Shown here: positions 57,049-64,000 of the stretch, one piece after another
Layout of the letters: each line of letters begins with the position of its first letter
Numbering within the stretch: the first letter of the stretch is position 1
Assembly (NCBI RefSeq): GCF_041270065.1
Contig: NZ_CP065958.1
Span: 3,286,001-3,350,000, forward strand
Length of the DNA stretch: 64,000 nt
Direction: 5' to 3'
Source of the DNA: Streptomyces fradiae
GTDB taxonomy: Bacteria; Actinomycetota; Actinomycetes; Streptomycetales; Streptomycetaceae
Notes under the pieces: model-generated
The model's database searches: none
Told to the model about the DNA's origin: nothing
Seen by the model: only the letters and a program-made list of their open reading frames with translations
Made by a program: the position numbers and the translations under genes

Positions 57049-57725
57049 TCCGGGCGGGGAGCGGCACCACCGAGCTCTCCCTCCCACCGGCGGTACAGCT
57101 CGTGCGGCACCCCTGCCGCATCGAGCACCCGCCCGGCGACGAAGTCCACGAGGTCCTGGATGTGCGTCGCCCCCGTATAGAACGCCGGAGAGGCGGGCAG
57201 CACCACGGCGCCCGCCTCGTCCAGCGCCACCATGTGCCTGAGGGTCTGCCCGTTCAGCGGCGTCTCCCGCACGACGACCACCAGCGGCCGGCGCTCCTTG
57301 AGCGTCACGCTCGCCACCCGCTGCAGCAGGTCCTTCGAAAGCCCGAGCGCGATCCCCGCCACCGCGGCCGTCGACGCCGGCACCACCAGCATCCCCTTGA
57401 CGGGGTACGAGCCCGAGGACGGCCCGGCCGCCAGGTCACCGGCCGGCCAGAACCGCACGCCGCTCACCTCGGCGTCGAAGGTGTCCGGCTTCCCGTCGGC
57501 GCCCCGCGCCAGCCACGCCGCCAGGTCCTCGCGCCAGTGCGCGTCCCGGAAGGCGATCCCCGTCTCGTCGAGCAGCGTCAGCCGCGAGGCCCGCGAGACG
57601 ATCAGGTCGACGTCCTCCCCCGCGGCCAGCAGCCCCCGCAGCACGGCGGCGGCATAGGGCGTCCCCGACGCCCCCGACACCCCGACCACCCAGGGACGAC
57701 GCTGCTTGCTGTTGTTCGGCTCCAC
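57045..57725 (-). CDS. ubiX: UbiX-like flavin prenyltransferase for menaquinone synthesis
   Basis: A 226-residue flavoprotein that makes prenylated FMN, the cofactor of UbiD-type decarboxylases. The N-terminal V-G-V-S-G-A-S-G-T-P-Y-A flavin loop, the P-A-S-T-A-A-V-A-G-I-A motif and V-V-V-R-E-T-P-L are the family signatures. The UbiA- and UbiD-like genes lie directly upstream on the same strand; together the three are the MqnM/MqnP/MqnL set acting after dehydrofutalosine in the futalosine pathway. The 21-base gap to the ubiA gene suggests one operon. Confidence 0.95.
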   Translation of the reverse strand: MEPNNSKQRRPWVVGVSGASGTPYAAAVLRGLLAAGEDVDLIVSRASRLTLLDETGIAFRDAHWREDLAAWLARGADGKPDTFDAEVSGVRFWPAGDLAAGPSSGSYPVKGMLVVPASTAAVAGIALGLSKDLLQRVASVTLKERRPLVVVVRETPLNGQTLRHMVALDEAGAVVLPASPAFYTGATHIQDLVDFVAGRVLDAAGVPHELYRRWEGELGGAAPRPD

Positions 57726-57746
57726 GCCGCCGAGCCTATCCGGCGC

Positions 57747-58649
57747 CTAGACCGTCAGCCCGCGCACCAGCAGGTCGAGCAGCGCGCACACGAAGAGCGC
57801 GATGCCGATGAAACCGTTGACGGTGAAGAACGCCCGGTTCAGGCGGGACAGGTCGTGCGGCTTCACGATCGAGTGCTCGTAGCAGAACGCCGCCGCCACG
57901 ATCACCAGTCCGGCCCAAAAGAACACACCCGCGTCCGTGGCCAGCGCGTACCAGACCAGCAGGCCCGTGGTCACGACCGCCGACGCCCGCGCACCCCACA
58001 GGGCGGCCGGGACTCCGAAGCGGGCCGGGACCGACATGACGCCCTCCGCCCGGTCGGCGGCGACGTCCTGGCAGGCGAAGATCAGGTCGAAGCCGCCGAT
58101 CCAGATGCCGACCGCGAGGCCGAGGATCACCGCGTCCCAGGACCACTCCCCCGACACCGCCAGCCAGGCGCCGATCGGGCCGATGGACTGGGCGAGACCG
58201 AGGATCGCGTGCGGGAAGTTGGTGAACCGCTTCCCGTACGGATAGACCACCATCGGGATCACGGCGAGCGGCGCGAGCGCCAGGCACAGCGGGTTGAGCA
58301 GCGCCGCCGCGCCCAGGAACACGACCACCGCCACGCCGGCGCCGGTCCACGCGGACCGCACCGACACCGCGCCGGTCACCAGCTCGCGGTTGGCGGTACG
58401 CGGATTGCGGGCGTCGATCTCCCGGTCGATGATCCGGTTGCACGCCATGGCGAAGGTCCGCAGACCCACCATGCAGACCGTCACCAGGAACAGCGTCCAC
58501 CAGTGGATCCGCCGGTCCAGCTGGAACATCGCGGTCAGCGAGGCGATGTACGCGAAGGGCAGCGCGAAGACCGAGTGCTCGATCATCACGAGGCGGAGGA
58601 ACGCCTTGGTACGGCCCGGCTGGGCGCCGGGCACGGCGGCGGTGGTCAC
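57747..58649 (-). CDS. mqnP: UbiA-like prenyltransferase (MqnP)
   Basis: A 300-residue integral membrane prenyltransferase that attaches the isoprenoid tail to 1,4-dihydroxy-6-naphthoate in the futalosine pathway. The two Asp-rich metal motifs are visible: N-R-I-I-D-R-E-I-D and the second, D-V-A-A-D-R. About nine hydrophobic helices surround them. It overlaps the upstream UbiD-like gene by four bases (ATGA), so they are translationally coupled. Confidence 0.94.
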   Translation of the reverse strand: MTTAAVPGAQPGRTKAFLRLVMIEHSVFALPFAYIASLTAMFQLDRRIHWWTLFLVTVCMVGLRTFAMACNRIIDREIDARNPRTANRELVTGAVSVRSAWTGAGVAVVVFLGAAALLNPLCLALAPLAVIPMVVYPYGKRFTNFPHAILGLAQSIGPIGAWLAVSGEWSWDAVILGLAVGIWIGGFDLIFACQDVAADRAEGVMSVPARFGVPAALWGARASAVVTTGLLVWYALATDAGVFFWAGLVIVAAAFCYEHSIVKPHDLSRLNRAFFTVNGFIGIALFVCALLDLLVRGLTV

Positions 58650-60097
58650 AGCCCGTACTCCTTCCAGCGGCGGTCCACCAGGGCCGCCGTCGCCGGGTCC
58701 GACTCGACCATGTCCGGCCAGCCGCCGTCCCGGGTGTAGCCCTCCTCGGGCAGCTTCCTGGTGGCGTCGATACCGGCCTTCCCACCCCAGAACTGCTGGT
58801 AGGAGGCATGGTCCAGATGGTCCACCGGGCCCTCGACGACCGTGAGGTCGCGGGCGTAGTCGGTGTTGCCGAGGGCCCGCCAGGACACCTCGTGCAGGTC
58901 GTGCACGTCGCAGTCCTTGTCGACCACGATGATCAGCTTGGTCAGCGACATCATGTGCGCGCCCCAGATGGCGTGCATGACCTTCTGCGCGTGCTTCGGG
59001 TACTTCTTGTCGATCGAGACGATCGCGCAGTTGTGGAAGCCGCCGGACTCCGGCAGGTGGTAGTCCACGATGTCCGGCACGATGATCTTGAGCAGCGGCA
59101 GGAAGAACCGCTCCGTCGCCCGCCCGAGCGGCCCGTCCTCGGTCGGCGGCCGGCCGACCACGATCGACTGCAGCAGCGGACGCTTCCGCATCGTGACGCA
59201 GTCGATCTTCAGCGCCGGGAACGGCTCCTGCGGCGTGTAGAAGCCGGTGTGGTCGCCGAAGGGCCCCTCCGGCAGCATCTCGCCCGGCTCCAGCCAGCCC
59301 TCGATCACGACCTCCGCCTGCGCCGGGACCTGGAGCGGGACGGTCTTGCAGTCGACCATCTCGATCCGCTTGCCCTGCACGAAGCCGGCGAAGAGGTACT
59401 CGTCGATGTCGCCCGGCAGCGGCGCCGTCGAGGCGTACGTCACGGCCGGCGGACAGCCGAAGGCGATCGCGACCGGCAGCCGCTCACCGCGCTCGGCGGC
59501 CACCGCGTAGTGGTTGCGGCTGTCCTTGTGGATCTGCCAGTGCATGCCGATGGTGCGCTTGTCGTGGCGCTGGAGCCGGTAGAGGCCGAGATTCCGTACG
59601 CCCGTCTCCGGGTGCTTGGTGTGGGTGAGCCCCAGGTTGAAGAAGGAGCCGCCGTCCTTCGGCCAGGTGAAGAGGGCCGGCAGCCGGTCGAGGTCGACGT
59701 CGTCGCCGGTGAGCACGACCTCCTGGACCGGTGCCTCTTTGACCTTCTTCGGGGGCACGTGGACCATCGAGCCCAGCTTCCCGAAGGCCTCGCGGACCCC
59801 GACGAAGCCGTGCGGCAGCTCCGGCTTGAGGAGACCGCCGATCTTCTCGCTGATCTCCTCGTACGACTTCAGGCCGAGCGCCTTGAGCAGCCGGCGGTCC
59901 GTCCCGAAGACGTTCATCGCGAGCGGCATGGCGGAGCCCTTCACGTTCTCGAAGAGCAGCGCCGGGCCTCCCGCCTTGTTCACCCGGTCGACGATCTCCC
60001 CGACCTCCAGGTACGGATCGACTTCGGCCTTGATGCGCTTGAGGTCGCCTTCGCGCTCCAGCGCCCGGAGCAGCGAGCGGAGATCGTCGTAAGCCAT
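58646..60097 (-). CDS. mqnL: UbiD-family decarboxylase (MqnL)
   Basis: A 483-residue prenyl-FMN-dependent decarboxylase that removes the carboxyl group from prenylated dihydroxynaphthoate. The active-site segment P-E-G-P-F-G-D-H-T-G-F, the R-x-L-G-L-Y-R-L-Q region and S-I-V-V-G-R-P-P motif are intact. It starts with ATG at 60097 and is the first gene of the UbiD-UbiA-UbiX set, coupled to ubiA by an ATGA overlap. Confidence 0.95.
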   Translation of the reverse strand: MAYDDLRSLLRALEREGDLKRIKAEVDPYLEVGEIVDRVNKAGGPALLFENVKGSAMPLAMNVFGTDRRLLKALGLKSYEEISEKIGGLLKPELPHGFVGVREAFGKLGSMVHVPPKKVKEAPVQEVVLTGDDVDLDRLPALFTWPKDGGSFFNLGLTHTKHPETGVRNLGLYRLQRHDKRTIGMHWQIHKDSRNHYAVAAERGERLPVAIAFGCPPAVTYASTAPLPGDIDEYLFAGFVQGKRIEMVDCKTVPLQVPAQAEVVIEGWLEPGEMLPEGPFGDHTGFYTPQEPFPALKIDCVTMRKRPLLQSIVVGRPPTEDGPLGRATERFFLPLLKIIVPDIVDYHLPESGGFHNCAIVSIDKKYPKHAQKVMHAIWGAHMMSLTKLIIVVDKDCDVHDLHEVSWRALGNTDYARDLTVVEGPVDHLDHASYQQFWGGKAGIDATRKLPEEGYTRDGGWPDMVESDPATAALVDRRWKEYGL

Positions 60098-60188
60098 AGG
60101 GGTCAGTATCGGTCACCGGCTAGGCTGGGCACGTCACCGGGGCCGCCGAAACCGCTGCCCGCCGATGCTTTCCAGGGGGCTGTCCCAC

Positions 60189-60575
60189 ATGCTCAGGGCG
60201 CTGATGTACATCCTGCCGCTGGCGCTGACGATCTACGCGTTCATCGACTGCCTCAACACCCCCGAGGACGAGGCCAAGCACCTGCCCAAGGTGGTCTGGG
60301 TCATCATCATCCTGCTCTTCTGGATCGTCGGACCCATCGTCTGGTTCGCCGCCGGCAAGATGCGCCGTGCCCCGGCCGGCGGCCGCACGCCCAGCGAGTG
60401 GCACCGCAACCACCGCCACGAGTGGGTCGCCCCGGACGACAACCCCGAGTTCCTGAAGTCGCTGCGCGAGGACAACAAGAAGGACGAGGCGCTCCTGAAG
60501 GACTGGGAGGCCGACCTGCGCCGCCGCGAGGAGGAGCTGAAGCGCCGCGAGCGCGGGGAAGAGTCCGAGAGCTGA
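60189..60575 (+). CDS. PLDc-N-type small membrane protein with coiled-coil tail
   Basis: A 128-residue protein. Two transmembrane segments (about 3-22 and 35-55) carry the P-L-D_N motif W-V-I-I-I-L-L-F-W-I-V-G-P-I-V-W, the phospholipase-D nuclease N-terminal domain without the catalytic part. The C-terminal 60 residues are highly charged (R-R-R-E-E-E-L-K-R-R-E) and should form a coiled coil. The ATG at 60189 follows GGGGGC; an ATG eight codons upstream is possible. It lies 14 bases before the LysR gene. Confidence 0.85.
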   Translation: MLRALMYILPLALTIYAFIDCLNTPEDEAKHLPKVVWVIIILLFWIVGPIVWFAAGKMRRAPAGGRTPSEWHRNHRHEWVAPDDNPEFLKSLREDNKKDEALLKDWEADLRRREEELKRRERGEESES

Positions 60576-60588
60576 GGACCGAGAGCTG

Positions 60589-61539
60589 ATGGAGCTGCGG
60601 CTCCTCGTCACCTTCGAGAAGGTCGCCACGGTCCTCTCCTTCACCCGGGCCGCCGCCGAACTCGCCTACGCCCAGTCCAGCGTCACCAGCCAGGTCAAGG
60701 CCCTGGAGACCTCGCTGGGCGTCGAGCTCTTCGAGCGGCTCGGCTCCCGGATCCGGCTCACCGAGGCCGGTGAACGACTCCTTCCGTACGCCCGGCAGAT
60801 CATCGCCCTCGCCGACGAGGCCCGCACCGCCGTCACCGGCGACGGCGAACCGGCCGGCACGATCGCCGTCGGCACCATGGAGTCGCTCACCTCCTACCGC
60901 CTGCCGCCGCTCCTCGAACTCTTCCACCACCGCTACCCGGGCATCCGGCTCGCCCTGCGCCCCACCCTCGGCGACGCGACCCGGCAGGCGCTGCGCGAGG
61001 GCACCTACGACCTCGGGCTGCTGATGGAGCGGGAGACGGAGCACGAGGGCCTGGACAGCGAGGTCCTCGCCGAGGAGCCGCTGGTCCTGGTGGCCTCACC
61101 GCGCCACCCGCTGGCCGGCCGCACCGGTCTCACCGCCGGGGAGCTCTCGGGCGCCGCGCTCGTGGGCACGGAGCCCGGCTGCGCCTACCGGGACCTGTTC
61201 GAGGCCGAACTCAAGCCGTACGGGCCGGTGTTCACCGAGTACGGCACGATCGAGGCCAGCAAGCGGGGCGTGGCGGCGGGGCTCGGGATCGCCCTGCTGC
61301 CCCGGATCGCCGTCCGCGAGGAACTGGCGTCCGGGGCGCTGGTGGCCCTCGACTGGGAGCCGCCCTTCACCCTCTTCACGCAGATCGCGTGGCGGCGGGG
61401 GAAGCGGCTGCCGGCGCATGTGCGGCTGTTCGTGGAGCAGGCGCGGCGGCTCGTGCGCGAGGAGTCGCCGGGGCCTGGGGGGTCGCGGGGGTCTGCGGGG
61501 CCTGGGGAGTCTGCGGGGCCTTCGCCAGAGTCACCCTGA
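60589..61539 (+). CDS. LysR-family transcriptional regulator
   Basis: A 316-residue LysR regulator. The N-terminal winged helix shows F-T-R-A-A-A-E-L-A-Y-A-Q-S-S-V-T-S-Q-V-K-A-L-E, and the effector domain starts near I-A-V-G-T-M-E-S. The last 25 residues are a Gly/Ser/Pro tail encoded within the 164-base overlap with the convergent transporter gene. The adjacent DMT transporter is its likely target, with the operator probably between the genes or upstream. Confidence 0.92.
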   Translation: MELRLLVTFEKVATVLSFTRAAAELAYAQSSVTSQVKALETSLGVELFERLGSRIRLTEAGERLLPYARQIIALADEARTAVTGDGEPAGTIAVGTMESLTSYRLPPLLELFHHRYPGIRLALRPTLGDATRQALREGTYDLGLLMERETEHEGLDSEVLAEEPLVLVASPRHPLAGRTGLTAGELSGAALVGTEPGCAYRDLFEAELKPYGPVFTEYGTIEASKRGVAAGLGIALLPRIAVREELASGALVALDWEPPFTLFTQIAWRRGKRLPAHVRLFVEQARRLVREESPGPGGSRGSAGPGESAGPSPESP

Positions 61540-62386
61540 GGCTGGCGAGCACGATCAGCGGGACGCCGAGCGCCTGGACGAGCCCGATGTGGTGCCCGTA
61601 CACGGCCCAGTCGACGCCCATCGCGACGGCCGGGTAGGTGAAGGCGAGCACCGCGATCCGGGCGGTGGGCAGCTTGGCGTACGCCGCGTACATCAGGACG
61701 TACATCACCCCGGTATGGACGATCCCGAGCCCGACCAGCCAGCCCCAGCCGGCACCGAGCCGCGCGGCCTCGCCGAAGTCGGCGAAGGGCAGGAGCAGCG
61801 GGATGCCGGTGGTGACCTGCACGAGGGCGATGAGGTGGGGCCGCACGCCGCTGATCCGCTTGGTCACGATCGTCGACAGGGCGTAGAGCACGGCGGCGGC
61901 GAGCGCGAACCCGAGGCCCTTCAGCGACGCCGTGTCCCCGGGCCGGATGCCCGAGACGAGGACGAGGCCGGCGAAGGCGACGGCGAGCCAGCCGAGCTTC
62001 CCGGCGCTGATCCGCTCGCGCAGCACGGCCGCGCCGAGGACCACCAGGAAGAACGGCTGGGTGTGGTAGACGACGGTGGCGAAGGAGATCGAGGTGGCCT
62101 CGTACGCCTCGAAGAGGAACACCCAGTTGAAGACGATGAACGCCCCGCCGAGCGCCGCGAGCCCGAGCTTCTTCGCGGTGAACCCGTGGCCGGTGAAGAA
62201 GCCGCGCGCCAGGCTGTAGACGCCGAGGGCGAGGGCCCCGAAGACGCACCGGAAGAAGACGACGTCGAACGGGGAGGCCCCCGACTCGACGACGAAGACG
62301 CCGAGGGTGCCGGAGAGCACCATGGCGGCGGTCAGTTCGATGTTTCCCCTGGCCTGGTTCGCGCTGGTCTCGTTTCTCATGCCCAT
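61376..62386 (-). CDS. EamA/DMT-family transporter
   Basis: A 336-residue ten-helix drug/metabolite exporter with two EamA repeats. The first contains N-W-V-F-L-F-E-A-Y, and the second shows P-L-I-V-L-A-S-L-R. The family exports amino acids, metabolites or drugs. After the last helix comes a 50-residue Pro/Thr/Ala tail (A-P-Q-T-P-Q-A-P). That tail is the part encoded antisense to the LysR 3' end, so it may not be needed for transport. ATG codons at 62386 and 62380 are both possible. Four bases separate it from the membrane gene upstream. Confidence 0.9.
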   Translation of the reverse strand: MGMRNETSANQARGNIELTAAMVLSGTLGVFVVESGASPFDVVFFRCVFGALALGVYSLARGFFTGHGFTAKKLGLAALGGAFIVFNWVFLFEAYEATSISFATVVYHTQPFFLVVLGAAVLRERISAGKLGWLAVAFAGLVLVSGIRPGDTASLKGLGFALAAAVLYALSTIVTKRISGVRPHLIALVQVTTGIPLLLPFADFGEAARLGAGWGWLVGLGIVHTGVMYVLMYAAYAKLPTARIAVLAFTYPAVAMGVDWAVYGHHIGLVQALGVPLIVLASLRVTLAKAPQTPQAPQTPATPQAPATPRARAAAPAPRTAAHAPAAASPAATRSA

Positions 62387-62390
62387 GACG

Positions 62391-62849
62391 CTACGAACGG
62401 GCGCGGGTCCCGGTCCACGAGCCAGTGGGGCGTCCTGCCGATCGGGCCATCGGTGTCACCGATCGCCCCAGGTCGAGGACGCTCAGGCCGAACATGAGCA
62501 CCCCGAGGGGAACGTGCGCGGCGGGCTGGTGGGCGATGCCGAGGATCACCTGCGCCGAGGCGAGCACGAGGAACCCGGTGGAGTACAGAACCGGTCGGGG
62601 CGAGCTGCCGCCGGGCTTCCAGGCGAGGACGGCGGCGAGCACGTACAGCATCGTCGCCCCGTACATGACGCGGGCGCCGACGCTGTGGAGCGTCTCGCCG
62701 TAGGAGGTGGAGAGGAGCAGCCCGGCCGTGGTGGCCTGGAAGAAGAGGGTGAGGGTCTGGAGCGCGACGGCGATGCGGGTGAAGAGGTTGGTGCTGCTGG
62801 TGCTGGTGCTGGTGCTGGTGGTGGTGCTGGTGGTGCTTCTTTCGCTCAT
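62391..62849 (-). CDS. Four-helix membrane protein with Ser/Thr repeat N-terminus
   Basis: A 152-residue membrane protein with four hydrophobic segments (about 25-45, 57-77, 85-105, 108-125) resembling DoxX-like or small integral proteins; I cannot name it. The N-terminus is a run of S-T pairs encoded by a GGTGCT microsatellite. ATG at 62849 follows AAGGAATTC. The gene is divergent from the SigJ-type sigma gene, with an ECF41-like promoter pointing toward it. It leads directly into the DMT transporter gene, four bases apart. Confidence 0.78.
   Translation of the reverse strand: MSERSTTSTTTSTSTSTSSTNLFTRIAVALQTLTLFFQATTAGLLLSTSYGETLHSVGARVMYGATMLYVLAAVLAWKPGGSSPRPVLYSTGFLVLASAQVILGIAHQPAAHVPLGVLMFGLSVLDLGRSVTPMARSAGRPTGSWTGTRARS
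62790..62839. repeat. GGTGCT hexanucleotide microsatellite
   Basis: About eight near-perfect (GGTGCT)-type units encode alternating Ser/Thr at the N-terminus of the membrane protein. Being multiples of six, length changes keep the frame. Confidence 0.85.
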
Positions 62850-62896
62850 GACGAATTCCTTTTCGCTGGGCCGCTCCGAGGGTGTTCCGTATCCCC

Positions 62897-62923
62897 GACG
62901 AGGCAGCACGGCGAAATGTGAGG
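62897..62923 (-). promoter_or_regulatory. ECF41-type promoter facing the membrane protein gene
   Basis: On the minus strand, CCTCACA (62923-62917), a 16-base spacer and CGTC (62900-62897). Known ECF41 promoters have TGTCACA-N16-CGTC, so only two bases of the -35 differ. It lies about 48 bases before the membrane-protein ATG. Confidence 0.6.
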
Positions 62924-62931
62924 CGGGGGAC

Positions 62932-63852
62932 GTGGGGTACACGAGCGAGGTCATCGACGAGCGGCGCCATCTGACCAACCTGGCCTACCGGCTGCTCGGT
63001 TCGGTGACGGAGGCCGAGGACGCGGTGCAGGAGACGTACGCGCGCTGGTACGGGCTGACGCCCGCGCGGCAGGACGCGGTCGAGAACCCGGGCGCGTGGC
63101 TGACCACGGTCGCGACCCGGGTCTGCCTGGACCAGCTGGGCTCGGCGCGGGCCCGGCGCGAGCGCTATGTCGGCGAGTGGATCCCGGAGCCGCTGCCCGA
63201 CCGCACCGAGTGGATCGGTGGCTCGGCGGGCTCCGGCCCGGTCGACCCGGCGGACCGGATCACCCTGGACGAGTCGGTGAACATGGCCTTCCTGGTGGTC
63301 CTGGAGGCGATGACCCCGGCCGAGCGCGTCGCCTTCGTCCTCCACGACGTCTTCCGCTACCCCTTCGCCGAGGTCGCCGCGATGCTCGGCCGCAGCCCGG
63401 CCGCCTGCCGCCAGCTCGCGGCCGCGGCCCGCCGCCGGGTCCCGGCCCCCGCCCCCTCCTCGCCGGCCGCGGCCCCGGCCCCGGCCGGTCTGGTGCGCGC
63501 CTTCAAGCGGGCCTGGGAGGCGAAGGACATCGACGCCCTGGTCTCCCTCCTCGCCCCGGACGCCACTCTGGTCGCCGACGGCGGCGGCCTGGCCGGCGCC
63601 GTCCTCCGCCCCCTCGAAGGCGCCGCCCGCATCGCCGACTACCTCCTCTTCATCGCCGCCAAGGCCCCCGGCCTCACCCTCCTGGAACGCACCGTCAACG
63701 GCACCCCCGGCCTGGTCGCCCGGCACACCGGCACCACCGTCACGGTCGCCGCCTTCGAGATCACGGGCGCCCAGGTCGCCCGCATCTGGGCCGTCCGCAA
63801 CCCGGAGAAGCTGGGCCCCTGGCAGCCCCGGGCAGAGGAGGAAGGGGCGTAA
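62932..63852 (+). CDS. sigJ: ECF41/SigJ-type sigma factor with SnoaL-like C-terminal domain
   Basis: A 306-residue extracytoplasmic-function sigma factor. Region 2 shows L-T-N-L-A-Y-R-L-L-G-S-V-T-E-A-E-D-A-V-Q-E-T; region 4 contains F-R-Y-P-F-A-E-V-A-A-M-L-G-R-S-P-A-A-C-R-Q-L. A fused SnoaL-like domain follows and carries the ECF41 marks D-G-G-G and N-P-E-K-L (usually N-P-D-K-L) near the end. In this group the C-terminal domain controls activity instead of an anti-sigma factor. The GTG at 62932 follows a GGCGGGGGAC site. The divergent gene has an ECF41-type promoter. The symbol sigJ follows common naming. Confidence 0.9.
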   Translation: MGYTSEVIDERRHLTNLAYRLLGSVTEAEDAVQETYARWYGLTPARQDAVENPGAWLTTVATRVCLDQLGSARARRERYVGEWIPEPLPDRTEWIGGSAGSGPVDPADRITLDESVNMAFLVVLEAMTPAERVAFVLHDVFRYPFAEVAAMLGRSPAACRQLAAAARRRVPAPAPSSPAAAPAPAGLVRAFKRAWEAKDIDALVSLLAPDATLVADGGGLAGAVLRPLEGAARIADYLLFIAAKAPGLTLLERTVNGTPGLVARHTGTTVTVAAFEITGAQVARIWAVRNPEKLGPWQPRAEEEGA

Positions 63853-63957
63853 GCCCGGGCCCGCAGCCGACCCGCCTGGCCTCTGCCTTCACGTACGCGG
63901 GGAAGAGCGAGCGCACCCAGTCCTCGCGATCTGGGCCGGGCTGCCGCCGACCGGCAA

Positions 63958-64000
63958 TCAGCTGACGTCCTCGTAGTCCTTGAGCCGGAAGGCGCCGAGC
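63958..64000 (-). CDS. 3' end of a minus-strand gene, cut by the window edge
   Basis: The frame ends in L-K-D-Y-E-D-V-S and a TGA stop (63958-63960). About 13 residues are visible, too few to identify the protein. The preceding gap 63853-63957 shows no gene or clear hairpin. Confidence 0.35.
   Translation of the reverse strand, partial: LGAFRLKDYEDVS

Noticed and set aside
1..64000. TTA (bldA-dependent) leucine codons in regulatory genes
   Set aside because: By eye every TTA I met was out of frame; this was not an exhaustive count, so no claim is made.
1..64000. Mobile elements, prophage or integrase genes
   Set aside because: No transposase, integrase or terminal repeats were seen; the catabolic blocks have normal codon bias and no flanking repeats.

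Overview
The window is chromosomal DNA from a Streptomyces or close relative. Evidence is the very high GC content, GTG/TTG starts with GGAGG-type ribosome sites, cofactor F420 and futalosine-menaquinone genes, and clear orthologues of the S. coelicolor antibiotic regulators AfsR, AfsS and AfsK. I saw no insertion sequence, prophage, CRISPR array, rRNA or tRNA.

Layout. (1) 1-5.0 kb: the 5' end of an unknown minus-strand gene, a penicillin-binding D-Ala-D-Ala carboxypeptidase, a GPP34 protein and an XRE/DUF397 pair (Scr1-Scr2 type). (2) 5.0-18.7 kb: a divergent pair (unknown protein/SDR) around a palindrome, a sodium:solute symporter, an ADP-ribosylglycohydrolase-like protein with an altered metal site, fbiC (F420 synthesis), an F420-type oxidoreductase, a Tat-exported PHP hydrolase, three GNAT acetyltransferases, a small secreted protein and an APC permease. 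(3) 18.9-26.5 kb: a minus-strand catabolic block (aldehyde dehydrogenase, two amidohydrolases, two luciferase-like oxidoreductases, an SDR). (4) 26.6-30.1 kb: afsR-afsS. (5) 30.5-34.6 kb: a second catabolic block (acyl-CoA ligase, thiolase-like lipid-transfer protein, DUF35 protein, crotonase). (6) 34.6-41 kb: two look-alike secreted proteins, a membrane protein, afsK, a KbpA-like protein and a TetR regulator. (7) 41-44.1 kb: a third catabolic block (deazaflavin-dependent reductase, acyl-CoA dehydrogenase, thiolase-like protein). (8) 44.2-54.4 kb: FAD monooxygenase, a large secreted repeat protein, PNPOx-like oxidase, long-chain acyl-CoA synthetase with a TetR gene, and a DAACS symporter preceded by a cysteine-rich leader peptide. 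(9) 54.5-60.1 kb: menaquinone genes mqnE, ubiX-, ubiA- and ubiD-like, with an Lrp/AsnC gene and a tiny basic protein. (10) 60.2-64 kb: LysR, DMT transporter, and an ECF41/SigJ-like sigma factor divergent from a four-helix membrane protein.

How it fits together. The main new observation is a repeated 15-bp palindrome, CTGACG-NNN-CGTCAG, at ten places (four perfect, six with one mismatch). They lie at the 5' ends of the three catabolic blocks and of the 5.9-kb divergent pair. In four of these regions the sites are paired. This points to one regulator controlling a dispersed acyl-CoA/F420 catabolic regulon wrapped around the afsR-afsS and afsK antibiotic regulators. The thiolase-like proteins seem to lack the catalytic cysteine and one sits next to a DUF35 partner, as in the retro-aldolases of steroid side-chain breakdown; the substrate here is unknown. 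Other regulatory finds are a Cys-codon leader peptide before a possible cystine transporter, a consensus-like ECF41 promoter facing the sigma gene, and two DnaA-box-like sequences between the KbpA-like and TetR genes. Gene products are assigned from recognised motifs and remembered family sequences, not from database searches.
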